The notes under the pieces are model-generated. The model was given only the letters and a program-made list of their open reading frames with translations. It had not been told where the DNA came from and made no database searches. 7,157 bases of DNA. Source: DATHBR01 sp036389955. Lineage in GTDB: Bacteria; Myxococcota; Myxococcia; Myxococcales; Myxococcaceae. Made by a program: the position numbers and the translations under genes. The DNA lies in assembly GCA_036389955.1 (NCBI GenBank), contig DASVVJ010000395.1, forward strand, positions 1 through 7,157. The letters are read 5' to 3'. The first letter of the stretch is position 1, and the number at the start of each line of letters is the position of its first letter. Of this stretch, positions 1 to 4,905 are shown one piece after another.

Positions 1-1
1 G

Positions 2-910
2 CAGGTGGGCGAGCACGGCCGGGTCATCTGCGGCCTGTCGGGCGGGGTGGACAGCTCGGTGGCGGCGCTGCTGCTGCACCGGGCGATTGGGCCTCGGCTG
101 CAGTGCATCTTCGTGGACAACGGCCTGCTGCGGCAGGGCGAGCGGGCGCAGGTGGAGGCGCTCTTCGTGGACCGGTTCCACGTGCCGCTGAGGACGGTGG
201 ATGCGCGGGCCCGCTTCCTGGATGCGCTCAAGGGCGTCACGGATCCGGAGAAGAAGCGGAAGATCATCGGCCGCGAGTTCATCGCCGTATTCGAGGAGGC
301 CGCGAGCCAGGTGCAGGACGCGGAGTTCCTGGCGCAGGGCACGCTCTACCCGGACGTGATCGAGTCGGTCTCGTACAAGGGCCCCTCGGTCACCATCAAG
401 AGCCACCACAACGTGGGCGGCCTGCCCGAAAAGATGAAGCTCAAGCTGGTGGAGCCGCTGCGCGAGCTGTTCAAGGACGAGGTGCGCGCGCTGGGCCGCG
501 AGCTGGGGCTGCCCGACGAGATGGTGGGCCGGCAGCCGTTCCCGGGCCCGGGCCTGGCCATCCGCGTGCTCGGCGAGGTGACGGACACCCGGCTGGAGCT
601 GGTGCGCCGCGCGGACGAGATCGTCCAGGACGAGATCCGCAAGGCGGGCCTCTATAAGGAGCTGTGGCAGGCGTTCGCCGTGCTGCTACCGGTGCAGAGC
701 GTGGGCGTGATGGGCGACGAGCGCACCTACGAGTCCACCTGCGTGCTGCGCGCGGTAACGAGCGTGGACGGGATGACGGCCGACTGGGCGCGCATCCCGT
801 TCGAGGTGCTGGAGCGCATCTCCACCCGCATCACCAACGAGGTGCGCGGCATCAACCGCGTCGTCTACGACATCTCCTCGAAGCCCCCCGCCACCATCGA
901 GTGGGAGTAG
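2..910 (+). CDS. guaA: GMP synthase (glutamine-hydrolysing), C-terminal part, 5'-truncated by window edge
   Basis: Converts XMP, ATP and glutamine to GMP, the last step of guanine nucleotide synthesis in the cytoplasm. The open frame runs into the left edge. About 302 residues are visible against the family's usual 510-525, so the N-terminal glutamine amidotransferase domain lies outside the window. The visible part opens with the ATP-pyrophosphatase P-loop SGGVDSS (bases 38-58). It continues with FVDNGLLR, the FLAQGTLYPDVIES block, IKSHHNVGGLP and the FPGPGLAIRVLGE block. It ends in the dimerisation domain with the diagnostic terminus ISSKPPATIEWE. All hallmark motifs of the synthetase and dimerisation parts are intact, with no frameshift. 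The GTG at position 5 is internal, not a start, because homology to the family continues upstream. The stop at 908-910 lies 12 bp from the stop of the convergent crotonase gene. Identification is by direct recognition of conserved motifs. Confidence 0.97.
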   Translation, partial: QVGEHGRVICGLSGGVDSSVAALLLHRAIGPRLQCIFVDNGLLRQGERAQVEALFVDRFHVPLRTVDARARFLDALKGVTDPEKKRKIIGREFIAVFEEAASQVQDAEFLAQGTLYPDVIESVSYKGPSVTIKSHHNVGGLPEKMKLKLVEPLRELFKDEVRALGRELGLPDEMVGRQPFPGPGLAIRVLGEVTDTRLELVRRADEIVQDEIRKAGLYKELWQAFAVLLPVQSVGVMGDERTYESTCVLRAVTSVDGMTADWARIPFEVLERISTRITNEVRGINRVVYDISSKPPATIEWE

Positions 911-940
911 GGGAGGGGCCGCTCAGGGCTTCCACTCGGT
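896..940. terminator. Hairpin spanning the convergent guaA and crotonase stop codons
   Basis: Bases 896-908 can pair with 928-940 to give a 13-bp stem in the plus-strand RNA (three G-U pairs) around a 19-nt loop. The core CGAGTGG/CCACTCG (898-904 with 932-938) is perfect and therefore available on both strands. It covers the 3' ends of both genes, the expected place for a shared bidirectional terminator. There is no clear U-tract on either side, so it may act as a pause or transcript-end stabiliser rather than an intrinsic terminator. The pairing is seen in the sequence; the function is inferred. Confidence 0.35.
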
Positions 941-1990
941 CTCGAGGGGAGCGAAGCAGGCCTCCACGTCCTCGTCGCGGACCTCGGCCAGGGTGGCGGG
1001 GTTCCAGCGGGGGGTGTGGTCCTTGTCCACCAGCACGGCGCGGATGCCCTCGCGGAAGTCCGGCATCGCGCTCATGCGCTGGCTGAGCCGGTACTCGTAG
1101 GCGATGATCTCTTCATAGGTGATCGAGCGGCACTTGCGCAGCTGCCGCAGCGTCATCTTCAGGCTCGTGGGAGACATGCGCATCAAGGTGGCGCGCGTGG
1201 ACTCGGCCCACTCGGTGCCCTCGGCGGCCAGCGCGGCAAGGATGTCCTCCACCCGGTCCTTCGCGAAGCAGCGATCGATGGCCTCCCGGTGCGCCTTCAG
1301 CGGCGCGGGGCCGGGATCCGAGACGAAGGAGCCCACCACCCGGTTCGCCACCTCGTGCGCCGGGGCCTCGGTCCAGTCCGCCGCCATCAGCGCATCCAGC
1401 AGGCTCTCGAGCCGCATGTGCTCCACGTAGTGCGTGCCGTAGTGGGTCCACATGGCATCCGCCGCCGTGCCCCGCGCGCCCGTGAGCGCCAGGTACGTGC
1501 CCACCTGCCCGGGGAAGCGCGGCAGGAACCACCCGCCGCCCACATCCGGGAAGAAGCCAATCGCCGTCTCCGGCATGGAGAACACCAGCCGCTCGGTGAC
1601 GATGCGGTGCGAGCCGTGCCGCGACAGCCCCAGCCCTCCGCCCATGCTGATGCCGTCCACGAACGCCAGGTAGGGCTTCTCGTAATAGTGAATCTGGTGG
1701 TTGAGGGCGTACTCCTCGCGGAAGTACGAGCGTGACAGTGGCTCCTGGCCCTCGGATACCGGCTGTCCGACCGAGGCAGCGACCGCGCGCACGTCCCCTC
1801 CGGCGCAGAACGCCTTGTCGCCCGCACCGCGGATGACCACGGCCCTCACCACGGGCGTCTTCGCCCACGTCTCCATCTGGGGGCGGATGGCCCGGATCAT
1901 CTCCAGGCTGAGCGCATTCAGCGCCCGCGGGCGATCGAGGGTGATGAGCCCCACGGGGCCCCGTTGCTCGAACAGCACGTCGTTGCTCAT
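923..1990 (-). CDS. 3-hydroxyisobutyryl-CoA hydrolase-type enoyl-CoA hydratase/isomerase family protein
   Basis: A 355-residue crotonase-fold protein of the HIBCH subgroup, which hydrolyses 3-hydroxyisobutyryl-CoA in valine breakdown in the cytoplasm. Motifs in order: LNALS (24-28), the first oxyanion-hole segment FCAGGDV (61-67), the second oxyanion segment GGGLGLSRHG (117-126), then MPETAIGFFPDVGGG (139-153). The last holds E141 and D149, eight residues apart, matching the catalytic Glu and Asp spacing reported for human HIBCH. The C-terminal part has the subgroup signature EGIRAVLVDKDHTPRWNP (314-331), absent from ordinary enoyl-CoA hydratases of about 260 residues. Length fits the family (about 350-380). 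The ATG at 1990 is kept because the next ATG (residue 31) would remove the first core strand, although the ribosome site is weak (AGGT 11 nt upstream). No neighbouring valine-pathway gene is visible. A related 3-hydroxypropionyl-CoA or other acyl-CoA hydrolase activity, or an enoyl-CoA hydratase activity, is the main alternative. Confidence 0.9.
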   Translation of the reverse strand: MSNDVLFEQRGPVGLITLDRPRALNALSLEMIRAIRPQMETWAKTPVVRAVVIRGAGDKAFCAGGDVRAVAASVGQPVSEGQEPLSRSYFREEYALNHQIHYYEKPYLAFVDGISMGGGLGLSRHGSHRIVTERLVFSMPETAIGFFPDVGGGWFLPRFPGQVGTYLALTGARGTAADAMWTHYGTHYVEHMRLESLLDALMAADWTEAPAHEVANRVVGSFVSDPGPAPLKAHREAIDRCFAKDRVEDILAALAAEGTEWAESTRATLMRMSPTSLKMTLRQLRKCRSITYEEIIAYEYRLSQRMSAMPDFREGIRAVLVDKDHTPRWNPATLAEVRDEDVEACFAPLETEWKP

Positions 1991-2077
1991 GGAAAGGGTG
2001 TACCTGATTTTCCGCGAAATGGGCGCGTCAGGCGCAAGTACGTGCAGGCACCCTGCCTCTGGCGGTAAGAGGTGGGT
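1991..2077. promoter_or_regulatory. Divergent intergenic region between crotonase and EEP-fold hydrolase genes
   Basis: This 87-bp spacer separates the 5' ends of two divergent genes, so it should contain both promoters or parts of them. I find no convincing -35/-10 pair in either direction. A small perfect hairpin, GCAGG-CAC-CCTGC, lies at 2044-2056 just upstream of the ribosome site of the plus-strand gene and would fall in its leader if transcription starts further left. An AT-richer patch at 2005-2020 is the most likely melting region. The promoter role is inferred from gene orientation only. Confidence 0.35.
2067..2072 (+). promoter_or_regulatory. Ribosome binding site deciding the GTG 2078 start
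   Basis: AAGAGG at 2067-2072, within the anti-16S-like string TAAGAGGTG, ends 5 nt before GTG 2078. An alternative in-frame GTG at 2072 overlaps this site, so it is unlikely to be the start. GTG 2090 and ATG 2093 lie too far downstream and would shorten the first conserved strand. Confidence 0.6.
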
Positions 2078-2872
2078 GTGACTCTGAAGGTGATGACGTT
2101 CAACGTCCTCTTCGGTGGGGAAGCTCGGTTCGAGGAGATCCTCGCGCTGCTGGCCCGGGTGCGGCCGGACGTGCTCGTCCTACAGGAGTGTCTATGGTGG
2201 GAGACCGGCGATCGCCTACATCAGGTCGCCGTGGCCCTGGGGATTCCGGCGGACGCCGCCCACATTCACTTGGGGACCGCGCGCCCGCGGGGGAGTGGCC
2301 GCCGCTACCACGTCGTCATCGCCAGCCGCCGTCCGCTGCGGAGCATCCAGATTCACAATGATCCGCGGCAGATCGGCCACTGCCTGGTCCAGTGCCAGCT
2401 GGACTCGGGGGAGCCGGTGACGCTCTTCGGTACGCACTATGACGCACACAATGAGGATGCCCGGCTCGTCGAGGCCCGCTACCTGTGCGATCTGCTCGAC
2501 GAGGTGACGTTCCGCGAGGGGCTGTACCTGCTGGCTGGCGATCTCAACTCCCTGTCCCGGAAGGATCCCTATCCCGCGGACCTGCCCGAGAAGCTCCGGG
2601 CCGCGGGCACGGACAAGTACGGCCACCCTCCGCGCTTCTCGGTGCTCGACACGTTCGAAGGGTTCGGCTGGGTGGACGCGCTCTACCACCGGCAGACGCC
2701 CGCGCAGTGGGTGACGGCGCGGCGGGACCGGGGAGGCGTGGTGATCGACTACCGCACGGACTACATCCTCGCTTCGCCCCGGATGGCCGAGCGGCTGGTG
2801 AGCGCCGAGGTGGTGGACGTGGGCACCGCCTCGGACCACCACGCGGTGGTGGCCACGTTCCACGAGAGCTGA
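2078..2872 (+). CDS. Endonuclease/exonuclease/phosphatase (EEP) family metal-dependent hydrolase
   Basis: A 264-residue protein covering the whole EEP fold (the DNase I / exonuclease III / sphingomyelinase / inositol phosphatase superfamily), which cuts phosphodiester or phosphomonoester bonds using Mg2+ or Mn2+. Motifs in order, numbered from GTG 2078: MTFNVLFGG with N9, VLVLQEC with metal ligand E37, GTHYDAH with H120, LLAGDLNSL with D155 and N157, YRTDYILASP with D228, and the terminal TASDHHAVVATF with the D253-H254 pair. All superfamily catalytic positions are therefore present and the enzyme should be active. No signal peptide or membrane segment is seen, so it is probably cytoplasmic. 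The substrate cannot be told from sequence. The protein lacks the obvious DNA-repair extras of exonuclease III and could act on nucleic acids, phospholipid headgroups or sugar phosphates. It is a single gene, divergent from the crotonase and convergent with the cysteine-rich gene 18 bp downstream. Confidence 0.88.
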   Translation: MTLKVMTFNVLFGGEARFEEILALLARVRPDVLVLQECLWWETGDRLHQVAVALGIPADAAHIHLGTARPRGSGRRYHVVIASRRPLRSIQIHNDPRQIGHCLVQCQLDSGEPVTLFGTHYDAHNEDARLVEARYLCDLLDEVTFREGLYLLAGDLNSLSRKDPYPADLPEKLRAAGTDKYGHPPRFSVLDTFEGFGWVDALYHRQTPAQWVTARRDRGGVVIDYRTDYILASPRMAERLVSAEVVDVGTASDHHAVVATFHES

Positions 2873-2892
2873 GCCAGTAGCAGCCCCTGGCT
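2872..2892. terminator. Small hairpin between the convergent EEP and cysteine-rich genes
   Basis: AGCCAG (2872-2877) and CTGGCT (2887-2892) form a perfect 6-bp stem with a 9-nt loop, reaching from the last base of one stop codon into the other. The position between convergent genes suggests a bidirectional transcript end. The stem is short and there is no T-run on either strand, so intrinsic termination is uncertain. Confidence 0.3.
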
Positions 2893-3994
2893 ACGGTAGG
2901 GGGGCGTCGATCAGGATCCGGTGCCGGAACAGCTCGATCAGGATGTCGTCGTGCAGGTCCGCCTGCTTCTCTTCGCGCAGGCGCTTGCGCACCGCCTCCA
3001 CGGACTCCTTGCCGGTGAACTCCACCAGCAGCGCGTACGCGGCTCCTGGCAGGGCCACCGCATCGAACTCGCTGTACGAGGCCAGGGCGATGCTCCCATC
3101 CTGCAGCCATTGCACCGTGGTGCTCGGGTTGAACTTGAGCGCCTTGGGCAGCTTGGGTGCCACCGCCGCCTCATGGTTCCGCTTGAGGATGGCCTGCTCG
3201 ACGATGCCGTCGAGCCCCAGCAGGTTGTCGAACTCCTCGGCCGTGAGCCGGCGCACGCTCTCGAAGCAGGCGCGGTAGAACTCGGCCTCGCGGCCCGCCC
3301 AATTGCCCCACAGCTCCGCGTACTCCTTCTGGGGCAGGCGTTTGTCGTCCAGGTCCTCGACCGTCAGCGGCCCACTCGCGTTGTCCGTCTTGTCCTTGCC
3401 CGCCAGCACGTAGTCCGGCAGCAGCTGGAGCACCGCGTAGCGCGAGAGCTGGATCTCGGCCAGGGTGAGCCACGTCTTGAGGGTCATCCAGAACTTCCGG
3501 CCGTCGGCGCCCGCCACGTACTTGCAGTAGTACGTCGAGCACACCGCCTCGCGGTAACGCCAGATGGTGCACAGGCCGCCCTCGGCCTTGTAGTAGGGGC
3601 AGCGCAGGGCCTCGGTGCGGCCGAACGCCTGGCGCGCGTTGCTATAGAGGAGGTTGTAGAGCGCGGGTGCCTTGATCCACTGTGGATTCATGGCCACGCC
3701 GCGGGAGATCTTCTCCTGAATGCGGCGGCGGCCCTCGGCCATCGCGGGATCCTCGTCCGCCAGAATGGCCCCCACCAGGTAGTTGGGCAGGCGAGGGTGG
3801 TAGGTGCAGCACTTGGTGTCCGGGCGGAAGAAGCGGTTCACCCCGTCCACGGACTCGACGGGCAGGGGATTGTTGGCCTCGCACATGGCGCACGCCGAGC
3901 ACGTGGCCTTGGTCTCCACGGGAAGCGGGCTCTGGAAGAACGAGGGGAAGAGGTCGCGGTAGAGCGAGGGCAGGCTGTCCAGGATCGTAGGCAT
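2891..3994 (-). CDS. Cysteine-rich protein with YkgJ-like metal-cluster motif and PqqD-like C-terminal domain
   Basis: An uncharacterised 367-residue protein that I cannot assign to a named gene. The N-terminal half carries nine clustered cysteines: C32-x2-C35-x2-C38, the pair C62-C63, C132, C142, C152 and C157. The stretch GLCTIWRYREAVCSTYYC (140-157) resembles the second half of the CxxCxxCC (YkgJ/FliB-like) family, whose cysteines are thought to hold Zn or an Fe-S cluster. Residues 165-290 are mostly helical with no motif I recognise. Residues about 292-364 alternate strand and helix: a QWLQDGSIALASYSEFDAV hairpin, LPGAAYALLVEFTGKESVEAVRKRL, then DILIELFRHRILID. This pattern resembles PqqD-like winged-helix domains (RiPP recognition elements). 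There is no signal peptide or membrane segment. The start lies 6 bp after the stop of the zinc-ribbon gene, with only a poor ribosome site, which suggests translational coupling. The metal role and PqqD likeness are inferences; the cysteines are seen directly. Confidence 0.85.
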   Translation of the reverse strand: MPTILDSLPSLYRDLFPSFFQSPLPVETKATCSACAMCEANNPLPVESVDGVNRFFRPDTKCCTYHPRLPNYLVGAILADEDPAMAEGRRRIQEKISRGVAMNPQWIKAPALYNLLYSNARQAFGRTEALRCPYYKAEGGLCTIWRYREAVCSTYYCKYVAGADGRKFWMTLKTWLTLAEIQLSRYAVLQLLPDYVLAGKDKTDNASGPLTVEDLDDKRLPQKEYAELWGNWAGREAEFYRACFESVRRLTAEEFDNLLGLDGIVEQAILKRNHEAAVAPKLPKALKFNPSTTVQWLQDGSIALASYSEFDAVALPGAAYALLVEFTGKESVEAVRKRLREEKQADLHDDILIELFRHRILIDAPLP

Positions 3995-4000
3995 GGGTAC

Positions 4001-4822
4001 TCAGAAGAGCTCGCCAATACCGCTGACGATGTCGAGGAAGAAATCCACGCCGGTATCCAGCAGGTCCAGTCCGCCTTCGGTGACCACCTCGGCGGCTACC
4101 TCCACGGCATCCGCCGTCATCTCCGTGGTGTCGGAGACCACCTGGCGGGTGTGCGGATCATTCGAGGGAGGCAGCGACGAGACGCCTTGCAGCATCTGGG
4201 TGTCGATCTTCCGGAAGAAGCCGTCCATCTGCATCTGGTCCATCAGGATCTGCGCGGCCACCGCGGGAGCCACCACGGCGCCGGCCACCGCGGCCGCCTT
4301 GGGGATGTCTCCCAGCGTCGAGCCCAGTGCCTTGGGATCCAGGATGCACAGCGGGGCGCTGCACCGGGGGCAGGCGGTGTCCTTCGCCAGCGAGATGGGG
4401 CCGCCACAGTCGGAGCACTGCAACGCCTGCACGTGCTTCTTCAGCTCCGTGAGCTCCTTGGGCGTCAGCCCGCGGACGATGCCTTTCTCCCGGAGGAACT
4501 GGAAGAAGGTGATGAAGTGCCCGTGCCCGGCCATGCACCGGTAGTACTGGAAGCGGTTGCCCCGGGCCATGTCGTGCGTGCGCCCCAGGGCCGTGCGGCA
4601 ACGGGGACACGCCAGCGGCTCTTTGAGGCGGTAGTGCTGATCCTTGTGCCCGTGCAGCTCGCGGAACAGGCGCAGCACGCCTTTCGACGTGAGCTGGCGG
4701 CTCTCCTGGGCGTCGAACCACAGGCCGTGACAGGTGTGGCAGACATCGAGCTGGACTCGGGCTCCGGTCGACCCCTCGAAGCCCTGCTCGGTGGCGGGGG
4801 ACTTACAGGCTGGGCAGTTCAT
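4001..4822 (-). CDS. Triple zinc-ribbon protein (TFIIB-type zinc finger N-terminus) with hydrophobic helix
   Basis: A 273-residue protein of unknown function. The N-terminus is a typical zf-TFIIB ribbon: MNCPAC (C3, C6), then VQLDVCHTCHGLWFDAQE (C28, C31 with the LWFD-x2-E ending). A second metal site follows at C72-x2-C75 with C96 and H100/H102. A third lies at C136-x2-C139 with C151-x2-C154 and C159 nearby. Residues 175-193 are Ala/Val-rich (AAAVAGAVVAPAVAAQIL) and could be a membrane-dipping helix or a packed core helix. The final 25 residues look amphipathic (GLDLLDTGVDFFLDIVSGIGELF, read in two parts around D260). The ATG at 4822 fits because it opens directly on the first CPxC knuckle, and AGGA lies 10 nt upstream. 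It is the first gene of a two-gene unit with the cysteine-rich protein. The zinc-binding prediction is strong from the motifs, but its role as adaptor, chaperone or membrane-associated factor is unknown. Confidence 0.88.
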   Translation of the reverse strand: MNCPACKSPATEQGFEGSTGARVQLDVCHTCHGLWFDAQESRQLTSKGVLRLFRELHGHKDQHYRLKEPLACPRCRTALGRTHDMARGNRFQYYRCMAGHGHFITFFQFLREKGIVRGLTPKELTELKKHVQALQCSDCGGPISLAKDTACPRCSAPLCILDPKALGSTLGDIPKAAAVAGAVVAPAVAAQILMDQMQMDGFFRKIDTQMLQGVSSLPPSNDPHTRQVVSDTTEMTADAVEVAAEVVTEGGLDLLDTGVDFFLDIVSGIGELF

Positions 4823-4844
4823 TCGCCGCCCATCCTACAAAGAG

Positions 4845-4878
4845 AAGAGGCTGCCCGGGCGAGTCCGGACAGCCTCTT
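4845..4878 (-). terminator. Intrinsic terminator after the S46 peptidase gene
   Basis: AAGAGGCTG (4845-4853) pairs perfectly with CAGCCTCTT (4870-4878). After one mismatch the stem continues with CCGG/CCGG (4855-4858 with 4865-4868) closing a 6-nt loop. In the minus-strand transcript the stem is followed by CTCTTTGTAG, a modest U-rich tail. It begins 27 nt past the peptidase stop codon and ends 22 nt before the zinc-ribbon start. No comparable T-run follows it on the plus strand, so the minus orientation is preferred. Confidence 0.75.
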
Positions 4879-4896
4879 TGACTCAGGGCGTCAAAG
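4876..4896 (-). promoter_or_regulatory. Second hairpin overlapping the terminator stem
   Basis: CTTTGAC (4876-4882) and GTCAAAG (4890-4896) form a perfect 7-bp stem with a 7-nt loop. In the minus-strand RNA it comes just before the terminator hairpin and shares bases 4876-4878 with it, so the two stems cannot both form in full. It could be part of the transcript end, a 3'-end protector, or an alternative fold that weakens the terminator. The pairing is seen; the role is inferred. Confidence 0.4.
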
Positions 4897-4905
4897 CCCA
4901 GGGGC

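Noticed and set aside
1016..1735. Plus-strand open frame of about 239 codons opposite the crotonase
   Set aside because: It is an Arg/His/Ala-rich shadow frame with no motif; the minus-strand gene explains the sequence.
2072..2077. GTG at 2072 as start of the EEP-fold gene
   Set aside because: It overlaps the ribosome binding site that serves GTG 2078 and has no site of its own.
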